Assembly: GCA_018263335.1 (NCBI GenBank)
Contig: JADFCY010000010.1
Span: 1-64,000 of the forward strand
Direction of reading: 5' to 3'
Length of the DNA stretch: 64,000 nt
Source: Methanolinea sp.
Lineage (GTDB): Archaea > Halobacteriota > Methanomicrobia > Methanomicrobiales > Methanospirillaceae
Shown one piece after another: positions 1 to 8,798 of this stretch; the first letter of the stretch is position 1, and the number at the start of each line of letters is the position of its first letter. The notes below the pieces were generated by a model. It saw only the letters and a list, made by a program, of their open reading frames with translations. It searched no databases and had not been told where the DNA came from. The position numbers and the translations under genes are program-made.

Positions 1-207
1 CGTGACCAGACACCATTTCTCGAGAAGAGATCTCTTATCGAGGACGTATTCAAAGCGGCGAAGAATGCATTCGGTTTAAGGAGAATGCACAAATATACAA
101 CGAAATCTGTGAAAAAAACGGTCTGTTTGAATGTACTTTTACTCGGACTCGTCATTTCTCTTGGATTTGGTGAAAAGATTGGATTACAACGGCTTTCTGA
201 GTGGTGA
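1..207 (+). CDS. Transposase, C-terminal end (truncated by window edge)
   Basis: An open frame runs in frame 1 from the first base to a TGA at 205-207 and encodes 68 residues without a start. It contains an acidic/basic helix (FLEKRSLIEDVFKAAKNAFG) followed by a hydrophobic stretch with LNVLLLGLVISLGF near the end. This layout (IE..F..AK.AF.L.R.H.Y, then a hydrophobic end) resembles the C-terminal part of DDE transposases of archaeal insertion sequences; that is from memory of the family, not a search. The DNA is visibly more AT-rich than the genes that follow, which fits a mobile element. No terminal inverted repeat could be identified after the stop. It could instead be another small basic protein; only the upstream sequence would settle it. 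Confidence 0.55.
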   Translation, partial: RDQTPFLEKRSLIEDVFKAAKNAFGLRRMHKYTTKSVKKTVCLNVLLLGLVISLGFGEKIGLQRLSEW

Positions 208-344
208 TCCCGGGAGGGGGCTATAGGAGGATATAAGATATGAACGCAATGGATCGGCCTGGCTGATCCTCCCGTCTTACCACCATATGGGAAACTGGAG
301 GGCATTTCGCCCGATGGAAAAGAGAATACGTCTTCTGAGGTGAT

Positions 345-360
345 TGATAAAAAAGGAGGA
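345..360 (-). terminator. U-tract terminator after rpl12
   Basis: Read on the minus strand, a run of six T (complement of A at 349-354) lies 9-14 bases past the rpl12 stop. Archaeal termination commonly uses such U-tracts without a strong hairpin. The rest of 208-362 holds no convincing gene. Confidence 0.5.
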
Positions 361-362
361 GT

Positions 363-680
363 TCAGCCGAACAGGGCTCCGAGCCCTGCCATGCCGCTCT
401 CTTCTTCTTCCTTCTTCTCTTCCTTGCTCGGCTCTGCAGCGGCGGCTGCCGCAGGTGCAGCGGCAGCTGCAGGTGCGGCGGCGGCTGCGACTGCGACCGG
501 TGCGGCTGCAGCCTTGCTGATGGCATCCTCGATATTGATTCCTTCGAGTGCTGCAACCATGGCCTTCACCCGGGCGTCGTTCACGGCGATACCGGCAGCA
601 GTAAGGACTGCCTTCACGTTCTCTTCCTTGACCTCTTTGCCTGCCTTGTGCAGGAGGAGGGCTGCATAGATATACTCCAT
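363..680 (-). CDS. rpl12: Large ribosomal subunit protein P1/L12 (archaeal stalk)
   Basis: This 105-residue protein is the archaeal acidic stalk protein that dimerises and binds P0/L10 to recruit GTPase translation factors to the 50S subunit. The N-terminal helical dimerisation domain (about 1-60, starting [14 protein letters not shown]) is followed by an Ala/Pro-rich flexible linker (about 60-85), a charged EEKKEEEE segment and the conserved hydrophobic tail ending GLGALFG, which contacts elongation factors. Length and order are normal. It is the last gene of the ribosomal block, 21 bases after rpl10, and is followed by a U-tract terminator. Confidence 0.97.
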   Translation of the reverse strand: MEYIYAALLLHKAGKEVKEENVKAVLTAAGIAVNDARVKAMVAALEGINIEDAISKAAAAPVAVAAAAAPAAAAAPAAAAAAEPSKEEKKEEEESGMAGLGALFG

Positions 681-701
681 CTCAATTACCTCTGGTTCCT
701 C

Positions 702-1556
702 TCATTTCCCGCCAACCATGCTCTGGAGGGCGGCACTTTCTCTATAGGCTTTACCAATAATCGCATCAATGACGTCTTTTGCATAGACATCGGCTTCGAT
801 TGCCAGTCCACGGGCCTCCCGTGCAGCCTTCTCCACCAGCGGGACAGCAGTATCCCTGGTGAAGATCACCGCGTTCACCGAGAGGTTGAAGGCCTGTGAC
901 GCTGCCAGTGTCAGCTGGCTGTATATCAGGTCTTCATCGATGGACAGCACCGACGGCTCGTACACGTCGCCCTCGAAGAGAGCTGCCTGCAGGATCAGTC
1001 CGACGTCCATCGGCTTGATGTCCAGTTTTGCAAGAACATCTGCAAGCTTGGGGCTGATGACCTCTCCCTTCTTGACGACGGTCCGGGTCTCCCGTATCTT
1101 GACCTTCCCGGCCTCGATGGCGGCAGGGATACCTGCCTGCTGGAGTTCGCCGACGATCGGACCCGGCTTGAAACTCGTCGGGCCCTTCTCCACGACGATG
1201 TCTTCCGGGGCAGTCTCTCCAGGCTTTGCAGCCATCTTTGTCTTGGTCTTCTCAAGGGTCTTGAAAAGCCTGAACGGATTTTCATTGGTGAAGATAAGCG
1301 CAGACTGCCCCGAGAGGTGACCGGAAAGTGCCGCGAGCGGCCCGCCCATCTCGTCAAATGCGTGACGGATAAGCGTGTTCCGTGTCATCTTGATCTTTGC
1401 GCGGGACTTCAGGTTCCGGCGGATCTGCTGCAGCTGGCTTGCGGGGATGCCGTACATGTCGACAAGGCCAACCAGGGCATATTTCCCGGCATCTGCCTTG
1501 ATCTCCTCAACCTCTCTCCTCTTCCATGCGGGTAGGTGATGAGTATACAGCGCCAT
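702..1556 (-). CDS. rpl10: Large ribosomal subunit protein P0/L10
   Basis: A 284-residue acidic stalk base protein that anchors P1/L12 dimers and binds 23S rRNA. The start MALYTHHLPAWKRREVEEI and the block KIKMTRNTLIRHAF match the L10 rRNA-binding domain; the middle part (about 110-180, GPTSFKPGPIVGELQQAGIP) is the archaeal/eukaryotic insertion domain. The C-terminal helical spine binds P1. Unlike many archaeal P0 proteins it ends without the Ala-rich GLGALFG-type tail (last residues QSMVGGK), so the factor-binding tail is probably carried only by rpl12 here. The ATG is directly adjacent to the rpl1 stop, which supports co-translation. Confidence 0.95.
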   Translation of the reverse strand: MALYTHHLPAWKRREVEEIKADAGKYALVGLVDMYGIPASQLQQIRRNLKSRAKIKMTRNTLIRHAFDEMGGPLAALSGHLSGQSALIFTNENPFRLFKTLEKTKTKMAAKPGETAPEDIVVEKGPTSFKPGPIVGELQQAGIPAAIEAGKVKIRETRTVVKKGEVISPKLADVLAKLDIKPMDVGLILQAALFEGDVYEPSVLSIDEDLIYSQLTLAASQAFNLSVNAVIFTRDTAVPLVEKAAREARGLAIEADVYAKDVIDAIIGKAYRESAALQSMVGGK

Positions 1557-2201
1557 CTACACCAGCCTCTCAGCAGGCCCCATCGTCGTCTTGACATAGA
1601 CCGACCTGATGTTCATGGAGCCCTGTTCCAGCACGGATTCAATCCTTCGCAGGACCGCATCGATATTCTCGGCGATCTGCTCGGGAGGCATCCCGGTGGA
1701 TCCCACCTTTACATGGAACGTCTTCTTGTCCTTTGTGCGTATCTTCACCGAATTGCGGAGACGTTCCACCATGGGCCTGATATCGGTCCCGGAAGGAATC
1801 GGTGTGGGCATCCTCCCGCGTGGCCCCAGGCGTGGACCGAGAAATCGTCCCACCTGTGGCATGACGCTGGTCTCGGCCAAAAAGAAGCGGTATGCGCTGG
1901 CAACACTGCGGGCCTCCCTTGGAGCCCCACCCAGCCGCTCTACCTCTTCGGGTCCGATCACCAGGTCCACGCCCGCTTCCCTGGCCTGGGTGGTAATGTC
2001 ACCCTTGCCAATGACCGCGATGCCAACCTTCCTGCCGGTACCATGGGGGAGGAGTATCGTCTCATCAATACGATTTTTGGGCTGCGCCATGTCAATATTC
2101 TTGAGATTGACGGTAATATCTACGCTCTCAGAGAAATTTCTTTTAGGCGCCTTCTCGATGGCCGTCTTCACGGCATCTACAATTTTTGCCCTTTCAACCA
2201 T
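1557..2201 (-). CDS. rpl1: Large ribosomal subunit protein L1
   Basis: A 214-residue L1 protein, which binds the mobile L1 stalk of 23S rRNA near the E site. Recognisable family segments are NFSESVDITVNLKNIDM near residues 21-37, the central GRFLGPRLGPRGRMPTPIP (about 115-135) and a C-terminal part with FHVKVGSTGMPPEQIAENI. Archaeal L1 is also known in Methanococcus as a translational repressor of its own operon by binding its mRNA. The gene lies between rpl11 (52-base gap) and rpl10 (no gap). A GGAGG-type ribosome binding site stands just before the ATG (complement of tcctcc at 2209-2214). Confidence 0.96.
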   Translation of the reverse strand: MVERAKIVDAVKTAIEKAPKRNFSESVDITVNLKNIDMAQPKNRIDETILLPHGTGRKVGIAVIGKGDITTQAREAGVDLVIGPEEVERLGGAPREARSVASAYRFFLAETSVMPQVGRFLGPRLGPRGRMPTPIPSGTDIRPMVERLRNSVKIRTKDKKTFHVKVGSTGMPPEQIAENIDAVLRRIESVLEQGSMNIRSVYVKTTMGPAERLV

Positions 2202-2253
2202 TCATTTCCTCCATAGTGCACGACCATACTGATCTTCTATGGTTCACTCTCGT

Positions 2254-2730
2254 CTATTCCACGAGGAGCTTGTCGTAGGTGCCAGCATCGATGGCGGAGA
2301 GTGCCTCTTTCGCCTTCTTTCCATCGACGGTGATACCCATACTCACGCAGGTGCCAACGACCTCCTTGACCCCGTGCTTGAGGTCATAAGAGAGCATGTC
2401 TCCCTGCTTCATACGGGCAATCCTGACAACGGCCTCGATAGGCATGTCACCAACAATCTTGATGTTGGGTTCCGGAGATCCTTTCTCGACATTGACCTCC
2501 TTCTTGATGAGGGCGGTGGTGGGTGGGATGCCCACGCTTACCGTGAAGTTCTTCTTGTCATCGACCTCGACCTTCACAGGGACCTGCATACCGTTGAAGC
2601 TTGCGGTCTTTGCGTTGATCTCGTCGACAACTGCCTTCACGTTGATGCCGAGTGGCCCGAGGGCCGGTCCCAGGGGTGGACCTGCGGTTGCCTTGCCTCC
2701 AGATACTAATACCTCGACCACTTCTGCCAT
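2254..2730 (-). CDS. rpl11: Large ribosomal subunit protein L11
   Basis: A 158-residue L11 protein that binds the GTPase-associated centre of 23S rRNA. The N-terminal domain carries the diagnostic proline-rich stretch GGKATAGPPLGPALGPLGIN (about 11-30); the C-terminal rRNA-binding domain includes the hydrophobic block around KQGDMLSYDLKHGVKEVVGT and IDAGTYDKLL at the end. It follows spt5 after a 102-base gap that may hold an internal promoter, so the ribosomal genes can be expressed both from the dtdA promoter and separately. Confidence 0.96.
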   Translation of the reverse strand: MAEVVEVLVSGGKATAGPPLGPALGPLGINVKAVVDEINAKTASFNGMQVPVKVEVDDKKNFTVSVGIPPTTALIKKEVNVEKGSPEPNIKIVGDMPIEAVVRIARMKQGDMLSYDLKHGVKEVVGTCVSMGITVDGKKAKEALSAIDAGTYDKLLVE

Positions 2731-2794
2731 GTCTGTACCACCATGCCGTCCCGGACGGGACCAAGCGTGGGTAAGAAAGGTTGACCTCAGCAGA

Positions 2795-2804
2795 CTTAAA
2801 GGTA
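2795..2804 (-). promoter_or_regulatory. Possible internal box A upstream of rpl11
   Basis: On the minus strand ACCTTTAAG-like sequence lies about 65-75 bases before the rpl11 ATG in the 102-base gap after spt5. It is AT-rich in an otherwise GC-rich gap and is preceded by purines, as a BRE would be. Weak match; inferred only from position and composition. Confidence 0.3.
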
Positions 2805-2832
2805 TACCAGGAATGGAGGGAGATTTCGGGGC

Positions 2833-3306
2833 CTAATTCCCATCCCCCTTGTCAACCACGCGCACATTGTCGCCCCTGACAGTGATGGGAATGGGAAGCA
2901 CGCTCTCGTAGAGCTCTACGGTGATCTCCTCTTTACCGGTGTCGATCCGCTTGACGACCGCCTTTTCCCCCTTGAAAGGCCCGGCGATCAGCTCGACGAT
3001 GGTCCCCTCCGAGATGCCGCTGACGACAGGTTTTGGCACCAGGAAGTGAGCGACCTCTGAGAGGGTGGTCTCACCCCTTACAACGGTGCGCGCGTGGGCG
3101 ACTTTTTCTGCCAGCTGCTCAATGCGGGGGAGGCTCTCGGGAGTTTCGACGAGGACGTAGCCTTTCAGCTCGTCCGGCACGATGATCGCGACCACCTGGA
3201 TATCTGTCGCTCCAGTCTCAATCGCTTTTTTGATGTTGTCGGCAACTGTCCTCTCCTGCTTTGAGGTCGTCTTGATCGCAAAAATACGGTTGGGGAACTC
3301 TTCCAT
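2833..3306 (-). CDS. spt5: Transcription elongation factor Spt5 (NusG family)
   Basis: A 157-residue archaeal Spt5. The N-terminal NGN domain (about 1-90; NRIFAIKTTSKQERTVADNI, then IVPDELKGYVLVETP) bridges the RNA polymerase clamp, and the C-terminal KOW domain (about 95-150; SEGTIVELIAGPFKGEKAVV) contacts the ribosome or other factors. The canonical archaeal neighbour secE lies 5 bases upstream in the same transcript, a conserved arrangement linking transcription, secretion and L11/L1 synthesis. Confidence 0.95.
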   Translation of the reverse strand: MEEFPNRIFAIKTTSKQERTVADNIKKAIETGATDIQVVAIIVPDELKGYVLVETPESLPRIEQLAEKVAHARTVVRGETTLSEVAHFLVPKPVVSGISEGTIVELIAGPFKGEKAVVKRIDTGKEEITVELYESVLPIPITVRGDNVRVVDKGDGN

Positions 3307-3311
3307 ATTGA

Positions 3312-3515
3312 TCAGGGGAGAAGGAGCATCAGCTCGTAGATCACAAATCCGATGAGGCCCACGATGAGGACGCCGACCGCGGCGACGAGCGCGATCTTCT
3401 GGAACTCCTCGCGCTTCGGGGTCCTCGCAAGTTTGAGGATCCTCCAGTACTTCCTGAAGAGCTCCTCGTTGATATTGAATTTCACATCCGGCTTGGCAAT
3501 TTCCATAGCACTCAC
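3312..3515 (-). CDS. secE: Preprotein translocase subunit SecE/Sec61-gamma
   Basis: A small single-span membrane protein that clamps the SecY channel. An amphipathic segment with [21 protein letters not shown] (about 20-42) precedes one C-terminal transmembrane helix (about 43-65), the usual archaeal SecE layout. The GTG at 3513-3515 overlaps the ftsZ stop as GTGA, giving 67 residues; an ATG three codons later (3504-3506) is an alternative. It sits between ftsZ and spt5. Confidence 0.92.
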   Translation of the reverse strand: MSAMEIAKPDVKFNINEELFRKYWRILKLARTPKREEFQKIALVAAVGVLIVGLIGFVIYELMLLLP

Positions 3516-4603
3516 TTCAAAAAGTCAATCTCAAATTGCTTCTGAACTTTTGGGGTAATTTTTTCATTCCTACCATATATTTGTGGCGACCGCACCCCAG
3601 TCACGACCAGCATCGTCCGCATTTTATTCTGCATATTGGGGTCCACCTGTGCGCCCCAGATGATCCGCGCATCCGGGGCGATGCGGTTGTAGACCTCCTG
3701 GAGCACGCCCTCCGCCTCTTCCATGGTCATGTCCGGGCCTCCTATGACGTTGACCAGGGCAGCGGTCGCACCAGAGATATCCACGTCAAGAAGCGGTGAA
3801 CGGATTGCCTTCTTCACCGAGTCGGCGGCTTTCTCCTCGCTCTCGCTCTCTCCCACCCCTATCATTGCGACTCCTCCACGCTCCATCACGGTGCGGACAT
3901 CGGCAAAGTCGAGGTTCACCAGTCCTGGAAGGGTGATCAGTTCCGTGATCCCCTTGACTGCCCGCATCAGCACCTCGTCAGCAACCTTGAATGCAGCATA
4001 CAGGGGGAGTTTTGGGACCACTTCGAGGAGCCTGTCGTTTGGGACCACGATGACGGTATCTGCCACGTCGCGGAGGCGCTCGAGCCCGGCCTCGGCATTC
4101 TCCATCCGTATCACGCCTTCTGCGGTGAAGGGGAGCGTGACCACCCCGATGGTAAGGGCCCCTTCTTCTCTTGCTGACTTGGCAACGATCGGAGCTGCCC
4201 CGGTGCCGGTTCCCCCTCCGAGTCCCACGGTGATGAATACCATGTCGCAACCGCTGACCGCCCGCTTGATCTCCTCCTCGTTCTCGAGTGCAGCCTCTTC
4301 GCCGATCTGGGGTATCGACCCGGCCCCGAGACCCCGGGTGCGCTGCCTCCCGATGAGGATGCGTTGATCCGCGACGGTGCGGGAGAGGTGCTGGGCATCT
4401 GTGTTGATGGCGACGAGGCGTGCGCCATGAATCCCCTCCTCCTTCATGCGGGTGATGGTGTTGGAGCCGCTCCCGCCGCAGCCGATCACGGCGATCTCTG
4501 TCCGCAACTCCTTGAGGATCTGGTCGAGATCCTCGTTGTTCTTCGAGATATCCGGTGAGTCCTCCCTCACCCTGGTCAGCGCTTCTTCGACAATAGACCT
4601 CAT
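3512..4603 (-). CDS. ftsZ: Cell division GTPase FtsZ
   Basis: A 363-residue tubulin-like GTPase that polymerises into the division ring. Visible motifs are the nucleotide-binding loop [10 protein letters not shown] (about 40-49), NTDAQHL (about 67-73) and the tubulin signature GGGTGTG (129-135) followed by AAPIVA. Catalytic T7-loop region [13 protein letters not shown] is intact. An N-terminal extension of about 35 residues is typical of archaeal FtsZ. It overlaps dtdA by 4 bases (ATGA) and secE by 4 bases (GTGA), so the three are translationally coupled. Confidence 0.97.
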   Translation of the reverse strand: MRSIVEEALTRVREDSPDISKNNEDLDQILKELRTEIAVIGCGGSGSNTITRMKEEGIHGARLVAINTDAQHLSRTVADQRILIGRQRTRGLGAGSIPQIGEEAALENEEEIKRAVSGCDMVFITVGLGGGTGTGAAPIVAKSAREEGALTIGVVTLPFTAEGVIRMENAEAGLERLRDVADTVIVVPNDRLLEVVPKLPLYAAFKVADEVLMRAVKGITELITLPGLVNLDFADVRTVMERGGVAMIGVGESESEEKAADSVKKAIRSPLLDVDISGATAALVNVIGGPDMTMEEAEGVLQEVYNRIAPDARIIWGAQVDPNMQNKMRTMLVVTGVRSPQIYGRNEKITPKVQKQFEIDFLK

Positions 4604-5913
4604 AGGAATTTCTCCAGTCCCGGGATGTGGATCCTCTTTTCGCTGCGGGTCCTGACCATATCGGGTGTTACCTCCCGATCCCCCACCCGCACCGTGCAGC
4701 CGTTCATCAGCTGTCCGTACAGCGGGCCAGGGGGGATCCCAAGGCTTCGCGCCCGGCCGGGGTCGAACCTGTGCCTGAAGACGGTCAGGTGGTCACCCTC
4801 AACGAACGTAATTTCCCCTCTACGTATGATGTTTACGCATAAGCTTATTAAATCATGCAGTACATTCCCGCTATTTTCACCGATGGTGATAAAAGACGGC
4901 CATACGGGCTTTTTCTGGGTTGAAAGGCGGATCAGCGGGAGCGTATCCAGCCCATCGAGAAATTCATTCTGGCTGCACCTCCATGCCTCTTCAAGGAGCA
5001 GGGGGTCAAGGTCAATTTTCACCGGTTGTCCGTCCGGGCATTGCCCGTGGAGATTGACGCGGCATCCCGGGACGATCTGTTCGGCAAGGGACAGGACTCT
5101 CATGTAGGTCTCCCACGACATGTCGCCAAAGTGCATGAGATCACCCTCGTTGAGAGGTCTTATCCTGCGTTCAGAAAGAAGTCCCTCCAGCCGGGCAAGG
5201 TCTTTGCCTGGAATCGCCTTCCTGTCGATATAGGCGGCGACAGCCCCTGTTCTCTCCCTCATTTGGTCGATCATGGCGGCATCGAGGGATGTCACCTCCC
5301 TCGTATGGGAAATATGGCCGAAGGCTCCGCGTGTATTCAGCGCAATATGGGTCTGCCGGGCTGCATAATGCGTCCCGCCAAACCCGATAAGGGGGATGCA
5401 GTCTGCGGGTTCTGCTGAGAGGACGCTCCTTGCGACAGCCGCACCGGCCGCAGTGTCCCGCCACTCCTTTTCTGTGCTCCCCACCTCGGCGAAGAGCGAG
5501 GGGGTGGAGAGTTCTGAAGGGCCGTGGTGGGTGACTTCGTACGCGACACGGTACCCCGGGGGAGCGTTCGCTGACAACCCTCTCAATACCGCATGCATCC
5601 ATGCGGGGGCCGCCGGGGCGAGGGATCGCGCTCTCCCTCCGAAGTCAGCGCTCGTGATGTTCCCGGTGACGTGGACGGTCAGGACCGGGACCGGGTTGAC
5701 CGAGGAGTGCCTGGAGAGAAAGATGATGAGATCGGCGTCCATGTCCCGGTCGAGATGGTCCTGGTAGATCAGCCGTTCTCTTACCCTGTGGTGGGAGAGT
5801 TCGTGCATTTCCAGGGGATAGGGTTCGTGGGGTGTGGCAAGGAACGAAAGGAGTGCCTCGTGGATGGTGCAGCCGCCGGGGTCAGCAAGGGAACTGACAA
5901 GCGAGATCTTCAT
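4600..5913 (-). CDS. dtdA: D-aminoacyl-tRNA deacylase DtdA with RNase Z-like C-terminal tail
   Basis: The N-terminal about 265 residues match archaeal/plant DtdA (GEK1 type), which removes D-amino acids from mischarged t[23 protein letters not shown] (about 129-148) and [12 protein letters not shown] (about 176-187) are diagnostic. At 437 residues the protein is much longer than the minimal family. The last about 55 residues contain [20 protein letters not shown] then [11 protein letters not shown], which closely resembles the PGPLFxxLKxG...DGRxIxPxxV segment of RNase Z (see findings). No metal-binding HxHxDH motif is present, so RNase Z activity is not expected. The first gene of the ftsZ-secE-spt5-ribosomal operon, with a box A 30-42 bases before the ATG. 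Confidence 0.85.
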   Translation of the reverse strand: MKISLVSSLADPGGCTIHEALLSFLATPHEPYPLEMHELSHHRVRERLIYQDHLDRDMDADLIIFLSRHSSVNPVPVLTVHVTGNITSADFGGRARSLAPAAPAWMHAVLRGLSANAPPGYRVAYEVTHHGPSELSTPSLFAEVGSTEKEWRDTAAGAAVARSVLSAEPADCIPLIGFGGTHYAARQTHIALNTRGAFGHISHTREVTSLDAAMIDQMRERTGAVAAYIDRKAIPGKDLARLEGLLSERRIRPLNEGDLMHFGDMSWETYMRVLSLAEQIVPGCRVNLHGQCPDGQPVKIDLDPLLLEEAWRCSQNEFLDGLDTLPLIRLSTQKKPVWPSFITIGENSGNVLHDLISLCVNIIRRGEITFVEGDHLTVFRHRFDPGRARSLGIPPGPLYGQLMNGCTVRVGDREVTPDMVRTRSEKRIHIPGLEKFL

Positions 5914-5942
5914 TGGGCACTTCCCATTCTATCCATCTCAAT

Positions 5943-5955
5943 TTTTATAAAAGGG
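5943..5955 (-). promoter_or_regulatory. Box A promoter of the dtdA-ftsZ-ribosomal operon
   Basis: On the minus strand the sequence CTTTTATAAAAA lies 30-42 bases before the dtdA ATG, an excellent archaeal TATA box. Transcription would start near 5920-5925 with a very short leader. Confidence 0.75.
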
Positions 5956-6203
5956 CGCGATCCCGGATATATGATTCCTGCAATCCACCAGCGTGACCGG
6001 ACATGTGTGTGGCAGCGGACACCAGGGCCGGCCCGCACTGATGGGTTTTGGAATCTGGACCTCTTTTTTGGGAGTAAAGAGGTGGGGGACACCTCACAAA
6101 GGGGAGGGCCTGTTCAATCCGTTGTCTTTTTAGGGATTCACGCATGAAAGGACATGACTCCTGGTAAGGGGATTTACGAGCACGGGATCTGTCGTCACAA
6201 TAT
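5956..6203. other. Intergenic region without recognised gene
   Basis: Divergent gap between dtdA and the beta-helix protein gene. Apart from the two promoters at its edges, no reading frame with protein-like composition, tRNA or clear repeat was seen. It is less GC-rich toward the right end. Confidence 0.5.
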
Positions 6204-6214
6204 ACTTTATATAT
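6204..6214 (+). promoter_or_regulatory. Box A promoter of the beta-helix/PKD protein gene
   Basis: ACTTTATATAT lies about 40-50 bases before the ATG at 6253; a purine-rich ribosome binding site (aaaggtgg, 6243-6250) follows. Good archaeal promoter fit. Confidence 0.7.
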
Positions 6215-6252
6215 CCAGGATAGTATCTCACATGTAAAAAGAAAGGTGGCAC

Positions 6253-8649
6253 ATGGGCATGAAAGTTGTTTCATTACTCCTAAAGTTTCTTCTTCTATCT
6301 GCGATCTGCACAACTATCGCTGGTATATGTATCGCCGATGAACCCGGGTGGACTCCGATCACGGGTCCCATTGAGATTTCGGAACCGGGTTCCTACTATC
6401 TGGCTGGAGACATCCTCGAATGCGGAGAACCCGTATGCATCAATATCACCTGCAGCGATGTGGTGCTTGACGGGAGAACGCACCTGATCTCGGGAGTCTT
6501 TGACGAGGACACGACAGGTGTCTTTGCCCAGGCCCCCATTGGGGATTTCCTCGAAAATGTCTCGGTGACGAACATTTCTGTCAGCGGTTTTGAGGACGGC
6601 GTCTCTTTCATGCGGGTTCACGGGGGAGCCATCAGCAGGAACATGCTGACAAAAAATGCCCGGGGAATCGCACTTCTTGAGGCTGAGGATCTGCTGGTGT
6701 ATGAAAACAATGCGAGCGGGCAGATCATGTATGGAAAGATGAACGGTGCCGGGCTCGTCCTTGCACAGAGTCACCGGAACACATTTACACAAAATACCCT
6801 GAATGAGAATGGCCTGGGTGCCGAATCTGAATTCGGTGGGCATGGGATCCTTGCCGGGGATTCTTCATCAGGGAATGTATTCACAGAGAATACTGTCCAT
6901 GGGAACCAGGAAAGCGGCATTAAACTCGAGATGTTCTGCATCGGCAACCTCATCTCCAAAAACACTGTTGCAGGCAACCAGGATGGGATTCTCCTTCTGA
7001 CCGGCTCTGGCGGCAATGAAGTCAGGGCGAATGTGATAAGGGAGAACAGGGAGTTCGGACTCGTCCTTGCCCAAACCTCTGGGAACATCCTCCGCACAAA
7101 CACCATTGAACAGAATCCTTACAATTTCTATGTCGACGGGTTGAGCAAGGACGAATATCTGCATGATGTCGACATCTCGAATACTGTTGATGGGAAGCCG
7201 ATCTATTATCTCATCGACGTGACAGGAAGGGTGATAGGAAAGGCTGAGGACCCGGGGACAGTCTACCTGATTGACTGCGAGGATGTCCAATTGAAAGACT
7301 CGACCCTGGAGAAGAACGGTGTGGGCGCCTTTTTCTGGGGGACATCCCGCCTTGTCCTGGAGAACCTGACCTGCCGTCAGAATGGGGCGGGTATCAATTT
7401 GGGCAATGAATGCGATTCGGTACATCTCTCCCGCGTGCACTGCATTGAAAACGATGGAATGGGAATTTTCATCTCAAATGGCAGGAATGTGACGATCGAA
7501 CACAGCAGTACGAGCTTCAATACGATCAGAGGGCTGCTTATTCATGAGAGCAGTGATGTCTTCATCACAAATACAAGCGCAAGCCACAATGAAGGCCCGG
7601 GGATCCTGCAGGGGACAGGTATCGATATTGAGGGCGGGAGGAATATCTCACTGGGAATGACCCGGACATCCCACAACCTCCATCACGGTATCTGGGTCAA
7701 TGGCATGGAAAACCTGGTCATCAGGGATGGGGTATCAGATGAGAACAACGAGCTTGGTATTGTGGGTATAAACAGTGAGCATATTCTCGTTCAGGGGATG
7801 CGGGTTGCGGGGAATGGCGAGGCAGGAATGGGCATCATGGGTTTGAATGACTGCACCATCGCCAATAATTATTTCAACAATACCGTAAACGTCGACATGG
7901 CCGATCCGGGGGCGACGGCCACGTCCTGGAACATGCCAAAGACTGCCGGGCCAAACATCGTCGGCGGCCCTTACCTTGGCGGCAACTACTGGGCAAAGCC
8001 TGATGGTACCGGGTGGTCGGAGGTGACCCCTGATCGCGGCGATGGGTTCTGCAACGCCCCGTTCGTGATCGATGACGACAATATCGATAACCTGCCGCTG
8101 CACATAAGGACCGAACCACCGTTCTATGCGGATTTCACTGCGAATCCTGTCTCCGGGAACCCGCCTCTCACCGTGCAGTTCACTGATGCCTCTGATGGGA
8201 ACATCATGCGTTATCTCTACAGGTTTGGCGACGGCTTCTCATCGATGAGTCCCAACCCCGCCCATACATACCGGAGGCCAGGCAACTATACTGTCAGCCT
8301 GACAATCTGGCAGATGGACGGGCGGACGCTGTCCTCAAAGACCATGGTAAAAGAGAATTACATCCGGGTGGAAGGGGCACCAGGACCAGATGTCAGGACG
8401 AATTTCTCGGCTACCCCGGTATCAGGTACTGCACCCCTGCAGGTAGCCTTCACGGGGACTTCGACGGGAAGCCCGATCCTCTGGAAGTACAGTTTCGGCG
8501 ATGGGTTCATGTCAACCCAGCAGAACCCGACCCACACGTACCGGAGACCGGGGAACTACACGGTGAAACTCACTGTCTGGATGATTGGCCCTGACAGCAA
8601 GCTTGCGACCGAGACCATTGAGCGGGTGAATTATATCACGGTGACGTGA
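6253..8649 (+). CDS. Secreted NosD-like beta-helix protein with two PKD domains
   Basis: A 798-residue exported protein. Residues about 1-28 form a signal peptide (hydrophobic LLLKFLLLSAICTTIAGICIA). Residues about 40-600 are a parallel right-handed beta-helix of NosD/CASH type, with repeated N-x-I/N-x-F steps (for example RNTFTQNTLNENGLG, GNVFTENTVHGNQESG, GNEVRANVIRENREFG). Two PKD domains follow (about 630-710 and 715-798), each with FGDGF...NP.HTYRRPGNYTV. Beta-helix plus PKD proteins of methanogens are usually surface proteins with carbohydrate or adhesion roles; no substrate can be named. No C-terminal membrane anchor is visible, so it may be released or held by the S-layer. Both PKD copies share HTYRRPGNYTV, suggesting recent duplication. 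Confidence 0.85.
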   Translation: MGMKVVSLLLKFLLLSAICTTIAGICIADEPGWTPITGPIEISEPGSYYLAGDILECGEPVCINITCSDVVLDGRTHLISGVFDEDTTGVFAQAPIGDFLENVSVTNISVSGFEDGVSFMRVHGGAISRNMLTKNARGIALLEAEDLLVYENNASGQIMYGKMNGAGLVLAQSHRNTFTQNTLNENGLGAESEFGGHGILAGDSSSGNVFTENTVHGNQESGIKLEMFCIGNLISKNTVAGNQDGILLLTGSGGNEVRANVIRENREFGLVLAQTSGNILRTNTIEQNPYNFYVDGLSKDEYLHDVDISNTVDGKPIYYLIDVTGRVIGKAEDPGTVYLIDCEDVQLKDSTLEKNGVGAFFWGTSRLVLENLTCRQNGAGINLGNECDSVHLSRVHCIENDGMGIFISNGRNVTIEHSSTSFNTIRGLLIHESSDVFITNTSASHNEGPGILQGTGIDIEGGRNISLGMTRTSHNLHHGIWVNGMENLVIRDGVSDENNELGIVGINSEHILVQGMRVAGNGEAGMGIMGLNDCTIANNYFNNTVNVDMADPGATATSWNMPKTAGPNIVGGPYLGGNYWAKPDGTGWSEVTPDRGDGFCNAPFVIDDDNIDNLPLHIRTEPPFYADFTANPVSGNPPLTVQFTDASDGNIMRYLYRFGDGFSSMSPNPAHTYRRPGNYTVSLTIWQMDGRTLSSKTMVKENYIRVEGAPGPDVRTNFSATPVSGTAPLQVAFTGTSTGSPILWKYSFGDGFMSTQQNPTHTYRRPGNYTVKLTVWMIGPDSKLATETIERVNYITVT

Positions 8650-8798
8650 ACTCCCATTCCCCCGTTTTTCTGGACAGGACTCCCTGGATTTTTCAATCGT
8701 CTGCAGAAGATCGTCACACTCTTTCCTGCATCCGTGGAGCGCATCCATTTTAAATGAAGGGATCGAATATTGCGGTGCAAATTCGAGAGGTGATGATG

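Noticed and set aside
340-669. Long Ala-rich open frame antisense to rpl12
   Set aside because: It mirrors the GC-rich Ala linker of L12; the minus strand gives a textbook ribosomal stalk protein.
2130-2235. Possible L1 autoregulatory RNA site around the rpl1 start
   Set aside because: GGGCA...TGCC and CCATAG/CTATGG pairs exist, but I could not fit the known L1 internal-loop consensus with confidence.
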